Source: CAZCWX01 sp964502465 (lineage in GTDB: Bacteria; Desulfobacterota; Binatia; Bin18). From it: a stretch of 12,406 nucleotides of DNA. The translations under genes and the position numbers were made by a program. The notes under the pieces were generated by a model. That model did not search any database, was not told the origin of the DNA, and saw only the letters and a program-made list of their open reading frames with translations. The stretch lies in the NCBI GenBank assembly GCA_964502465.1, contig CAZCWX010000704.1, positions 1 through 12,406 of the forward strand, written 5' to 3'. Positions 1 to 7,450 of the stretch are shown piece after piece. Within the stretch, counting starts at the first letter, position 1. Each line of letters opens with the position of its first letter.

Positions 1-312
1 GCTGACCGCTGAAAGCTGATTTGTTCACTTCAGCCCCGCCTAAATCAAACCACATAAGATTGGTACACTTCCTCACCGGCAGTGGGTTCCCTCTCCGTTC
101 GGCCTGAGCGTAGCGCAGCGCAGTCGAAGAGCCCATTTATAGACAGGGCTCATCAAGAAATCGTATTACGTTGCCTTGCGACAGGTCTGCTCTTCGGCTC
201 CGTCTGGAGTAAAGATCAAGGTCAGGAGTTGCTCTTTTGGCACTTATACTGGTATGCGTTGGGATAATCTGTTGAAGATGATTCAGCGCATGTCAAAGGA
301 GAGGGAAACAAG
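1..312. other. Non-coding 5' region with one dispersed-repeat half-copy
   Basis: No convincing gene is seen here. The only open frame of note (82-267) begins across a repeat arm, has no ribosome-binding site and an unconvincing composition. A GC-rich stretch at 97-133 is of the dispersed-repeat type described separately. The last 20 nt contain the ribosome-binding site of the next gene. A TTGGCAC at 237-243 recalls a sigma-54 -24 element, but the -12 partner lacks its GC, so no promoter is claimed. Confidence 0.5.
97..133. repeat. Half-copy of a dispersed CCTGAGC...CGAAG repeat
   Basis: The stretch GTTCGGCCTGAGCGTAGCGC followed by AGCGCAGTCGAAGAGCCC resembles the arms of short palindromic repeats scattered through many environmental bacterial genomes. 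Two fuller relatives lie in this window, in the foldback elements at 7316-7440 and 9320-9490; they share the theme GAGCG-AGCG-AAG. No matching opposite arm is visible nearby, so this is either a single-arm copy or a decayed one. Confidence 0.5.
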
Positions 313-1413
313 ATGGAAACCGTAGACGAACAATACTGGAGAACGATACAAAAAGTCGGAGATCAACTCGTGTACTTTCTGCGCACGTTTGAAACGTTGC
401 AGGAAGAGATTCATCCAGCGCGCCTTACCGAGTCTCAAGCGCAACTCCGACAGGCAATAGGAGAACTATTCTCGACACTTTCTACTGAACTTTCAACGCT
501 CTCTCCACCGCCATCTGAGACGGACTTCCACGAGAAGCTGTCTCAAGCAGTCACTTATTGTGCAGATGCATATGCAACTTTTTTGAGCGGGGCGGGGCGA
601 CAGTTTGCTGAGGCATTCTTAAACAGCCGTCAGGCACTGTGTCGCGGGTTGTACCTGCTGTATGAGTTACGATCCCAGCTTCCCGCCGTCCAGGAATATT
701 GGATTTTGTCTGAAGCACATACTGCCCTCACTCCGTTCGAGGCCAAAGTCCCAGGTGTAGAAGTCCCGGTTGGGTTCATCCACACTGCGCGCACCGGCAC
801 GCATGCCGAATACTCGCTGTACGTGCCAGAGCAATACACACCGCAACAATCCTGGCCGCTTATTGTTTGCTTGCACGGTGGGTACGGACATGGGAATGAG
901 TACATCTGGACATGGCTACGACCAGCGAAGAGTAAAGGCTATCTGCTCCTCGCCCCGAAATCCATCGGTCCCACGTGGTCGGTCTTGAATCCTCCGCTAG
1001 ATACTCGCTCTATCCTTGCAATGCTTGAGAACGTCTGCACCACCTATGCCGTAGATCGTCAGAGGGTTTACCTGACTGGGCTCTCCGATGGAGGCATCTT
1101 TACTTATATGCTGGGACTGGCTCAAGCTCAGTTTTTTGCCGGGATCGCACCAATCGCCGGAGAGCTCCATCCGATGACGGATCCGCTCCTGCGGAACAAG
1201 CAGGGAAAAGAGACGCCTCTGTTCATCATCCATGGAGCAAAAGATTTTATCTTTCCCGTCGAATCTGTGCGGAGTGGGCAAGAGCTGCTCAAGAAAATCG
1301 GCTACAACGTTACCTATCATGAACTCCCTGATTGGGGGCATGCTTATACCTACCGCATCAATGAAACGCTTGTCTTGCCGTGGTTTGAGAGTCTGGGAGT
1401 TTCTTCCACATAG
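313..1413 (+). CDS. Alpha/beta-hydrolase, esterase/phospholipase-like, with N-terminal helical extension
   Basis: A 366-residue protein. Residues about 145-362 look like an alpha/beta-hydrolase of the phospholipase/carboxylesterase or LpqC-like esterase type: an oxyanion-hole segment LHGGYG (187-192), a nucleophile elbow GLSDGG with Ser258, an acid-loop candidate Asp311 in GAKDFIFPV, and the catalytic His343 in DWGHAY. The full Ser-Asp-His triad appears to be present. Residues 1-140 are rich in Leu, Gln and Glu, probably helical, and match no domain I recognise. No signal peptide is seen, so the protein is probably cytoplasmic. The ATG is supported by AGGAGAGGG about 7 nt upstream. A methyltransferase gene follows after 9 nt, suggesting co-transcription. 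The substrate cannot be told from sequence; ester hydrolysis is inferred from the fold. Confidence 0.8.
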   Translation: METVDEQYWRTIQKVGDQLVYFLRTFETLQEEIHPARLTESQAQLRQAIGELFSTLSTELSTLSPPPSETDFHEKLSQAVTYCADAYATFLSGAGRQFAEAFLNSRQALCRGLYLLYELRSQLPAVQEYWILSEAHTALTPFEAKVPGVEVPVGFIHTARTGTHAEYSLYVPEQYTPQQSWPLIVCLHGGYGHGNEYIWTWLRPAKSKGYLLLAPKSIGPTWSVLNPPLDTRSILAMLENVCTTYAVDRQRVYLTGLSDGGIFTYMLGLAQAQFFAGIAPIAGELHPMTDPLLRNKQGKETPLFIIHGAKDFIFPVESVRSGQELLKKIGYNVTYHELPDWGHAYTYRINETLVLPWFESLGVSST

Positions 1414-1422
1414 GAGAAGAGG

Positions 1423-2184
1423 ATGGCAAACAGTCAAACTTGGGATCCACACCGCTATGCACGTAACGCTCGTTTTGTCGCTGACTTGGGAATGCCCGTC
1501 GTCGAATTGCTCAATCCGCAGCCAGGAGAACGAATTCTCGATCTCGGCTGCGGGGATGGCGCGCTGACAGAGAAACTCGTTGCGCTGGGCTGCCATGTCG
1601 TTGGGGTCGATGGCAGTGCCGAGCAGATCGAAGCGGCACGGGCACGCGGGCTTGAAGCGTATGTCATGGATGGCCAGCAACTGACATGCGAGAATGAGTT
1701 TGACGCAGTCTTTAGTAATGCGGTGCTGCACTGGATGAAGCGCGCCGATGATGTGATCGCTGGTGTCTGGCGGGCGCTCAAACCGGTTGGTCGATTCGTT
1801 GCCGAGTGTGGCGGTGCTGGCAATATCCGTAAAATTGAATCAGCGTTGCATACCGTTCTCGATCGACGCGGAATCGATGCGACAGCGGTGAATCCGTGGT
1901 ACTATCCTACACCAAAGGAATACACGAGCCGCCTCGAAGCGCGAGGCTTTCAGGTCAAGTGTCTTGCGCTCATCCCACGCCCAACGCCACTCCCAGGCGA
2001 TATTAGCGGCTGGTTGGAAACCTTTGCCGAAAGTTTTCTTTCATCAGTGCCGCTCACAGAGCGCTCAACTGTCATTGATGAAATCCGAGAGATTCTGCGC
2101 CCAGAATTATGTGATGCAACGGGGCGCTGGACAGCCGATTATGTCCGGCTTCGTTTCGCGGCAGAAAAGATTGCGCAGCAGTAG
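1423..2184 (+). CDS. Class I SAM-dependent methyltransferase
   Basis: A 253-residue protein with the Rossmann-like methyltransferase fold. Motif I is ILDLGCGDG (38-46). The acidic residue after beta-2 is Asp63 in VVGVDGS, Asp83 in VMDGQQL fits motif II, and FDAVFSNAVLHWM (93-105) is the post-motif region seen in trans-aconitate methyltransferase and UbiE-like enzymes. The methyl donor is S-adenosylmethionine by family; the acceptor is unknown. Residues about 150-253 form the C-terminal part that normally shapes the acceptor pocket. The start is supported by TAGGAGAAG just upstream. It lies 9 nt after the hydrolase stop, so the two are probably one operon and may act on related small molecules (inference). 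The catalytic core looks intact. Confidence 0.85.
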   Translation: MANSQTWDPHRYARNARFVADLGMPVVELLNPQPGERILDLGCGDGALTEKLVALGCHVVGVDGSAEQIEAARARGLEAYVMDGQQLTCENEFDAVFSNAVLHWMKRADDVIAGVWRALKPVGRFVAECGGAGNIRKIESALHTVLDRRGIDATAVNPWYYPTPKEYTSRLEARGFQVKCLALIPRPTPLPGDISGWLETFAESFLSSVPLTERSTVIDEIREILRPELCDATGRWTADYVRLRFAAEKIAQQ

Positions 2185-2209
2185 AAAGAAATCGCTCGGT
2201 GATCTCCCT

Positions 2210-2224
2210 GACAGTCGGACTGTC
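2210..2224. other. Perfect short hairpin after the methyltransferase gene
   Basis: GACAGT-CGG-ACTGTC is a perfect 6-bp stem with a 3-nt loop, 25 nt after the methyltransferase stop. No T-tract follows, so it is not a classical intrinsic terminator. It could stabilise the transcript end or be chance. The G-rich run that follows (about 2236-2270) has no coding look. Confidence 0.3.
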
Positions 2225-2409
2225 TCACTGTAAGAATGGGGGGGAAGCGGGGAACGCGGGGGATTGGGTGAACGCTTGCTTTTGATGAGGGGAGTTGAGT
2301 GCCACAGAGCAGCATGGTAGGGTTTGAGCACTACATTGATTGGCATGAAATATCTTTTGTCCTCTTTCCCTGGAGGGCTCATTTCACAGCACAAAGGAAG
2401 AACAAAGCG

Positions 2410-2883
2410 ATGGAAGGACAGCTAGCACTCTGGATGTGGATCGCAGCTGCAGCATTCTTCGTTACTGGTTTGTTGATGGGCATGGCTCTTGGTCGCTCGC
2501 ACGAAGCGGACACCGAACGCGTGAAGGAGCTTGAAGCCGAGGTGAAACACAGCAAGGAAGAAGCCGCCAAATATCAAGATCACGTTGCCCAACACTTCAT
2601 GCGGACCGCAGATTTACTCCACACCATGACGGCGAATTATCGCGCGGTTTACGAACATCTGGCCGATGGTGCGCAAAATCTCTGTGCCGGGCAAGTGCAA
2701 TCACTCACTCCCGCAGCACTGCGAGAGCGGCTCCTTTCGACCAATCATAAAGAAGACACGGCTCCGGCGGACTCGCACCCTGCTCCACAGAAAGAGACAG
2801 AACAGGAATCTTCCCAGGGACAGGATTCTGTGAAAACCGAGACGGCTACAGCACCTGCTCAAGCAGAAAAACACGACGCCTAG
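2410..2883 (+). CDS. YhcB/DUF1043-like membrane-anchored coiled-coil protein
   Basis: A 157-residue protein when started at the internal ATG 2410. That start has AGGAAG 9 nt upstream and puts a hydrophobic helix at the N-terminus; a longer frame from 2299 would add 37 residues of unlikely sequence. Residues about 7-28 form one transmembrane segment ending in GMALGRS. Residues 35-60 are charged and coiled-coil-like. The stretch VAQHFMRTADLLHTMTANYR (59-78) followed by AVYEHLADGA strongly recalls the conserved core of E. coli YhcB (ZapG), a small inner-membrane protein linked to division and envelope growth. The tail (about 112-157) is low-complexity, rich in Glu, Gln, Ala, Pro and Ser, and probably disordered. 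Function is by family resemblance only. Confidence is good for the family and lower for the role. Confidence 0.75.
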   Translation: MEGQLALWMWIAAAAFFVTGLLMGMALGRSHEADTERVKELEAEVKHSKEEAAKYQDHVAQHFMRTADLLHTMTANYRAVYEHLADGAQNLCAGQVQSLTPAALRERLLSTNHKEDTAPADSHPAPQKETEQESSQGQDSVKTETATAPAQAEKHDA

Positions 2884-2970
2884 AATACAAAGAAATGTAT
2901 CGAAAACCCTCTCTTACCGAGAGCTGCTTTCTCATGAAACCTCTCTCACTAGTACTCAGAGCGGCTCTCT

Positions 2971-3717
2971 GTGTTGAGCGGAATCCGTAGATTCGTTGTA
3001 GCAGTAACGCTCCCGATCAAGGGGGGAGTATTTCTGTTACGGCATCGGCGCTTGCTGTGGCTTGCTGCAATTCCGGTGCTGCTCAATATCGTCCTCTACA
3101 CAGCCGCTATCATTCTCTTCATACGCTATGCTGGTGAATGGTTCAGTTTCATTATGGAAAGACCGGACACGTGGTATCTACTTATTGTCTACTACGTGCT
3201 TCGCCTCCTCGCATTTCTCATTGGTATCGCCGTCTTCATCTTCTCCTTTGTCTTCGTCGGTACGATCATTGCGGCGCCGTTCCTGGACATCCTCTCCGAA
3301 CGGACAGAAGCAATTTTGCGAGGGACACATGCTGACCAACCATTTCACTTCCGGCAGTGGACCATTGATGCACTCCGTTCGATAGGACATGCGGTAATTA
3401 CCCTCTTTATTTTGCTCATTGCTTTTCCGCTCAGCTTTGTCCCCATCGTTGGTCACGCTGCCTGGTTAGGATTGGGCTGGTTGCTGCTCACGTACGAGTT
3501 TACTGGTTTCGTGATGGACCGTTGGCGATTCTCTTTTCGTGAGAAATGGAGGCTTTTGTTATCGGATCTCTCCGGCTCTTTCGGCTTCGGTGCAGCGACT
3601 TTTTTTATCACAATGATTCCACTGGTTGGCTTGGTTTCCCTCCCTGTCGCTACGGTAGCCGGAACGATGCTATTTCTGAGTGCGAGAGGTGAGGTTCGTC
3701 TTCCCGATGCGCCATGA
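2971..3717 (+). CDS. EI24/CysZ-family integral membrane protein
   Basis: A 248-residue protein with several hydrophobic helices (about 29-52, 68-100, 140-160, 162-180 and 208-236). The segment IIAAPFLDILSERTEAIL (99-116) and the C-terminal IPLVGLVSLPVATVAGTML are typical of the EI24/CysZ family, whose E. coli member of similar length takes up sulfate for cysteine synthesis. Many family members outside enterobacteria have no proven substrate, so sulfate transport is only a possibility; no sulfur genes are adjacent. The start is GTG at 2971 without a clear ribosome-binding site and is therefore uncertain. The gene lies 87 nt after the YhcB-like gene. Its last 48 nt overlap the 3' end of the convergent YfhO-family gene. 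Confidence 0.75.
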   Translation: MLSGIRRFVVAVTLPIKGGVFLLRHRRLLWLAAIPVLLNIVLYTAAIILFIRYAGEWFSFIMERPDTWYLLIVYYVLRLLAFLIGIAVFIFSFVFVGTIIAAPFLDILSERTEAILRGTHADQPFHFRQWTIDALRSIGHAVITLFILLIAFPLSFVPIVGHAAWLGLGWLLLTYEFTGFVMDRWRFSFREKWRLLLSDLSGSFGFGAATFFITMIPLVGLVSLPVATVAGTMLFLSARGEVRLPDAP

Positions 3718-6225
3718 CCAAGCGAAGAGTGCAGTAATCATAAGGGTGGCAAGCGCCCCCACAGCAAGACCAATACGAACAGACATTGGCTCGAAAGCGA
3801 AGATGACTTCGTGTTGTCCTGCTGGGATAAAAATAGCTCGGAATGCAAGATTCGCTCGGTACAAAGGGACCAGGGTACCATCGAGAGAGGCCGTCCAGCC
3901 TGGATAGTAACTCTCACTCACGAACAAATATCCATCCTGGTTCGTAGAGACTTTCCATTGTGACTGGTGAGGTTCGTACGCAACCATCGCCACAGTATTC
4001 ACCGGATGCTCTTCTCTCTGGGGCAGTTCGATAAAGCGCATCTCCGGGGAATCTAGAGAAAGCACAACTCGCCGAAATACTTTCTCGGGCTCCTGTGTTA
4101 ATAGAGCCCTGACTTCCTGGTCGCTGTGGACAGAAAGGGCATCGTACACCATGAACGCACGGGGCTGGACATGCGCTACTACTCCTCTGTAGAGGTTCCC
4201 AACTTTCTCCACTCTTTTGATGTGTTCGTCGATATTCAACAGCGTTGAATCAGCAGTTATGATATATTTGATGTTAAGAACCCGCAGAAGAGCGGAGTCG
4301 GCCGACGAAAAAATGGCGCTATGCGCGACCCACGGAACACGAGTCGATACCAAACTGAGGTATTGATCATAACGTCGAGTTGGGAAATCCATTCCTCGCA
4401 CATCAGAAAAGGAGAACATCATCTGCACGTCAGGAATCAGATCCTGCTTCAGTGCGATGACGCGAGAGAGATCTTTCTCTTCGAGAAGTTTCGAGACGAC
4501 TGTGGTCCGCGGATAAAACTGCTCAGATGGGAGTGAGGGATTGTAGCGATAACCAAAAGTGAAGAGATCGAGAATGACCAGTGTCAGCATGCTTCCTTCC
4601 AACATGGTGCGGCGATGAGGACAATACCGCAAGCTCAGTCCGACAACGAAAAATCCAAGCCCTGCCCAGAGTGCGGGTGCATACATCGCCACATTCGTAG
4701 GCGCGAACGCTGCGACTAACCCGTTCCCCTTTTGCTCGACTTGTCTGTAGTAGTCCTCTAATGATTTTCCAGTCTGGGCATACCGTTGGGTGTATTCTGC
4801 TTTGACGAGCCGCTTTCCTGCCGCAACCACGTTCTCTTTTATGAGAGGCAAGACGATATTGCTTGCCGCCATTAACACGACACCACAGAGCACAACTAGC
4901 CCACAAAGTCTCAGCCAGGTTCGTCGCAGGCGCACGGCATCCTCCCTTCCCCTCTCAAAGAACACCTGTGCCCCAAAACCAGCCAATACACACAGACTCA
5001 ATGCCGTAATCAAACGCAGCCGAGCCGGTGCCCCAAGTTGCATTCCTGGTATCTGGTTAAACCAATCGAATACCGGCAGGGAAAACGCCCTACCAAAACT
5101 GACAATAGCAAGTATGACCCACGCTCTCACAAAGGGTTGGTCAACGGCTCGCGGTTTCCAGACTGCGAGCGCTGCATAGATCAGCGTGAGAATGCCAACG
5201 TACAGAACAAGTTCGTTATAGTTGCTCCAATTGAGGAGAAAGGACCAGTAGGAATATCCCCAGGTTGGATTGTTAAAGAGGTTCGGAAAGATCAAAACAG
5301 GAAGCGATAATAAATGTTTCCCAACCAAAGGGTTGATGAACTGGAAGGAGGTCGCAGATCGTTGATCTAGGATAGCGCTGTGAGGCAACCACTCGAGGAA
5401 TGGCAGTAACTGGACCGCTGCCAAAGCACAGCCGAGGAGAAACGGCACGGTTGGAACAAGCAGCCGTCTCACTTTGTCGTGCATCGGCATAGACGTTGGC
5501 TGGATCACCTGTGCCCAGCGAATGAAGTAATACACACCGAGGGTAAAAAGGATATCAACAGATGTCTCAATATGTCCGCCAGTGAATTGGATACCGATTA
5601 GCAGCGCGAGACAAGCAATAGCCTGCAGAGCCGTTCGTGTGCTTGCGGCAGTCACCAATACTTCACCACACAACATGAGGGCGGGAAGCCAGACAGCAAC
5701 ATTGGTATGCGGGTGGCCAAGCCACACAATGAGGAATCCACACAACATGAATGAGATGGAAGCGATGAGTGATGGGATCAGAGTCAACCCATAGCGGCGC
5801 ATGAGGAGATACGTGCTGATCCCTGCAATCCACAACCGGAGAAGAGCACTCCACACAAAAGTCACATGAAAAGGTAACAGGGTCAGCAGCAAGTTAATTG
5901 GATAAAAGACGGCCGCCAGCATCGTCGCAATCAGCGGGGTGCCACAATAACTGTAGGGATTCCACAAGGGAAAGGTTCCCTCCCTCAGGGATTTCCATAC
6001 GAAATATCGCCACGGCGCAAATTGGTAGACCTGATCGAAGAGCAGGGGATTGGCAGGTTCGGTAAAGCCTGGCGGAGCTAATTCAGCAAAGAATGGGGTT
6101 GAGAAAATGCGATCCGCTGGGCTGAGTACACGGTCCGGGTGGAGGGCATAATGAAAAAACACCAACAGAATAGCGATCAGCAATGCACCGACAGCAAAAT
6201 GTTCTTTCTTCTTGCTATCGCCCAA
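3670..6225 (-). CDS. YfhO-family multi-spanning membrane protein (GT-C-like)
   Basis: An 851-residue membrane protein with a hydrophobic helix at residues 11-28, many further helices, and a final one near the C-terminus. The start of the first periplasmic loop holds LLFDQVYQFAPWRYFVWKSL (61-80) followed by FPLWNPYSYCGTPLIA, the signature region of YfhO-like proteins, with an acidic residue (Asp64) at the position expected of GT-C-type lipid-linked-sugar glycosyltransferases. The soluble C-terminal part carries SESYYPGWTASLDG and PAGQHEVIFAFEP, also usual in the family. YfhO in Bacillus is linked to glycosylation of teichoic acid; the substrate here is unknown. The start is TTG at 6225 (reverse strand), supported by TAGGAGAGGT upstream; no early ATG exists in frame. 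The gene overlaps the convergent EI24/CysZ gene by 48 nt. Confidence 0.85.
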   Translation of the reverse strand: MGDSKKKEHFAVGALLIAILLVFFHYALHPDRVLSPADRIFSTPFFAELAPPGFTEPANPLLFDQVYQFAPWRYFVWKSLREGTFPLWNPYSYCGTPLIATMLAAVFYPINLLLTLLPFHVTFVWSALLRLWIAGISTYLLMRRYGLTLIPSLIASISFMLCGFLIVWLGHPHTNVAVWLPALMLCGEVLVTAASTRTALQAIACLALLIGIQFTGGHIETSVDILFTLGVYYFIRWAQVIQPTSMPMHDKVRRLLVPTVPFLLGCALAAVQLLPFLEWLPHSAILDQRSATSFQFINPLVGKHLLSLPVLIFPNLFNNPTWGYSYWSFLLNWSNYNELVLYVGILTLIYAALAVWKPRAVDQPFVRAWVILAIVSFGRAFSLPVFDWFNQIPGMQLGAPARLRLITALSLCVLAGFGAQVFFERGREDAVRLRRTWLRLCGLVVLCGVVLMAASNIVLPLIKENVVAAGKRLVKAEYTQRYAQTGKSLEDYYRQVEQKGNGLVAAFAPTNVAMYAPALWAGLGFFVVGLSLRYCPHRRTMLEGSMLTLVILDLFTFGYRYNPSLPSEQFYPRTTVVSKLLEEKDLSRVIALKQDLIPDVQMMFSFSDVRGMDFPTRRYDQYLSLVSTRVPWVAHSAIFSSADSALLRVLNIKYIITADSTLLNIDEHIKRVEKVGNLYRGVVAHVQPRAFMVYDALSVHSDQEVRALLTQEPEKVFRRVVLSLDSPEMRFIELPQREEHPVNTVAMVAYEPHQSQWKVSTNQDGYLFVSESYYPGWTASLDGTLVPLYRANLAFRAIFIPAGQHEVIFAFEPMSVRIGLAVGALATLMITALFAWSWRIGKTNLTSRTQK

Positions 6226-6331
6226 CCAGCACCTCTCCTATTCCCTTGATGTATTCCGCGAAAAGCGGTCTCCTCTCATGGTGACCTGGAGAGACACAAC
6301 AGCGTGCACCTCTCCATCAAGCAGCAAAATC

Positions 6332-6982
6332 TTAGCTAGCCTTTTTGAGAACGGCTTCTTCCTCCGCAATGAGGGATTGAAAGGAGGGACGACCATGCAC
6401 GCTACTGATATAGCGCGCAAGCTTTGGCCAGCGCTGGGCATCAACGGTTACTCCGGCATGACGCAAATTCACGAATTGTGTTGCGACTCCAATGTCACCA
6501 ATAGAAAATGATTTTCCCACCAAGGGTGTACTGCTCTCAGCCACTTGACCTTCAAGATAATCAAACATTGGGGGTACCTGCTCCGCTATTGCCTTCTGTA
6601 CCGCGGCCTCGTCCGTCGGCTGCTTAAAGAACAGCGGCATGACAATCCGTTGACGAAAGATTGTCCCCGTCAGATTGACCAAGCCGCCGTCTCCGTACTC
6701 CTCGAACCAGAGTGCCCGTGCGTATTCATAAGGGTCTTTGGGATAGAGGGCTGGCTCAGGATGGATACGTTCGAGGTAGGCACAGATGACCGAGGAGTCG
6801 GCGAGGGTGACGTCTCCCTCTTGATAAACAGGGATCTTGCCTAATGGACTAATCTTTCTGAACTCCGGTCCTGCCGTAAACGGGTTGACCGGCTCAAGCT
6901 GATAAGGAAGATTTTTCTCTGCCAGGAACACCCGTACCTTCCTCACGAAGGGGGAAATGTTCGCACCATGGATAGTCGGCAT
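6332..6982 (-). CDS. Glutathione S-transferase family protein
   Basis: A 216-residue cytosolic GST. The N-terminal thioredoxin-like domain (1-78) starts MPTIHGANISPFVRKVRVFL, with Ser10 or a nearby residue as the possible glutathione-activating residue. It has the cis-proline turn GKIPVY (Pro51) and the gamma-glutamyl-binding element ADSSVICAYL (61-70), where most GSTs have Glu-Ser. The all-helical C-terminal domain follows, with VGKSFSIGDIGVA matching the N-capping box and hydrophobic staple motif of the family. Length is normal. The ATG has AAGGAGA 7-8 nt upstream. It is separated by 106 nt from the downstream YfhO gene on the same strand, so co-transcription is possible but unproven. Likely roles are glutathione conjugation or peroxide detoxification; the substrate cannot be told. 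Confidence 0.9.
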   Translation of the reverse strand: MPTIHGANISPFVRKVRVFLAEKNLPYQLEPVNPFTAGPEFRKISPLGKIPVYQEGDVTLADSSVICAYLERIHPEPALYPKDPYEYARALWFEEYGDGGLVNLTGTIFRQRIVMPLFFKQPTDEAAVQKAIAEQVPPMFDYLEGQVAESSTPLVGKSFSIGDIGVATQFVNLRHAGVTVDAQRWPKLARYISSVHGRPSFQSLIAEEEAVLKKAS

Positions 6983-7035
6983 AGCGGCTCTCCTTTCTTG
7001 AGATATGTTCGGTCAGCTCTTTGCCACGGGCGTTC

Positions 7036-7064
7036 ACTATAGTGAGCCCAACTGCAGACAGCAA
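7036..7064 (-). promoter_or_regulatory. Candidate sigma-70 promoter for the GST gene, with overlapping palindrome
   Basis: On the reverse strand TTGCTG (7064-7059) and TATAGT (7041-7036) are spaced by exactly 17 nt. TATAGT matches the -10 consensus at 5 of 6 positions, while the -35 matches only at TTG. Transcription would start near 7029, leaving a 5' leader of about 45 nt before the GST start. The -10 box lies within CACTATAGTG (7035-7044), a perfect 10-bp palindrome that could be an operator half-site or chance. Confidence 0.4.
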
Positions 7065-7305
7065 GCTCCGCAATCTTTAGAGGGCGAGGGTTGCCAGGAA
7101 AAGACAAGCACGTTCGTCATCTAATGAATTTTGACAAGCCAGTTCGGTAATCGTGAGGTATCAATCATCGTGGCGAGTTTCCCCTTACCCACCAAGCCCA
7201 CATACCGCAGCAGGTCTGGAGAGCCCTGCGCAAACTGATCGTGTCCTTACCGGTGACCCTGACACTGGTGGCGAATGCTAACCCCAGAGAATTCAAGCAT
7301 GTCTT
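7065..7305. other. Intergenic stretch, no recognised gene
   Basis: No complete gene is seen. On the reverse strand 7246-7121 is a 41-codon open frame ending in TAG whose translation (with ...DLLRYVGLVGKGKLATMIDT...) looks protein-like but matches no family I know. It begins directly after a stop codon and has no start signal. It may be the tail of a destroyed gene. Confidence 0.3.
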
Positions 7306-7315
7306 GCCAGTAGGG
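7306..7315. repeat. Left 10-bp direct repeat flanking foldback element 1
   Basis: GCCAGTAGGG here is repeated exactly at 7441-7450. The two copies abut the ends of the foldback element between them, as expected for a target-site duplication. Confidence 0.65.
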
Positions 7316-7440
7316 CAATGCTGTTAAGTTAAGCCGCAGTGTCATTGCGAGCGCAGCGAAGCAATCTTTGTTTTTACAGGAGATTGCTTCGTCGCTAACG
7401 CTCCTCGCAATGACAGCCATTCCTTAACTTCATGCCATTG
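7316..7440. mobile_element. 125-bp foldback (MITE-like) element 1
   Basis: The element begins CAATGCTGTTAAGTTAAG and ends CTTAACTTCATGCCATTG, which are imperfect inverted repeats of each other. Inside them lies the dispersed repeat core: TGTCATTGCGAG at 7340-7351 against CTCGCAATGACA at 7404-7415, then CGAAGCAATCT at 7357-7367 against AGATTGCTTCG at 7381-7391. The arms therefore pair over nearly their whole length around a small loop (about 7368-7380). It encodes no protein. Perfect 10-bp direct repeats lie immediately outside. This is the structure of a non-autonomous miniature inverted-repeat element; which transposase moves it is unknown. Confidence 0.7.
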
Positions 7441-7450
7441 GCCAGTAGGG
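7441..7450. repeat. Right 10-bp direct repeat flanking foldback element 1
   Basis: Exact copy of GCCAGTAGGG at 7306-7315, directly outside the right end of the foldback element. Confidence 0.65.

Noticed and set aside
237..256. Sigma-54-like promoter (TTGGCAC)
   Set aside because: At the required spacing the -12 element reads CTGG, not TTGC, so the essential GC is missing.
82..267. 61-codon forward open frame
   Set aside because: It starts beside a dispersed repeat arm, lacks a ribosome-binding site and has no recognisable motif.
997..1731. 244-codon reverse open frame across the hydrolase and methyltransferase genes
   Set aside because: It lies opposite two clear genes with family motifs and spans their junction. 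Its translation shows no domain.
2299..2409. Extended N-terminus for the YhcB-like protein
   Set aside because: The added 37 residues would bury the membrane anchor behind unlikely sequence, and the internal ATG has a good ribosome-binding site.
7341..7414. Intrinsic terminator or CRISPR-like repeat
   Set aside because: The palindrome is long but has no following T-tract and no regularly spaced copies. It is better explained as the core of a foldback element.
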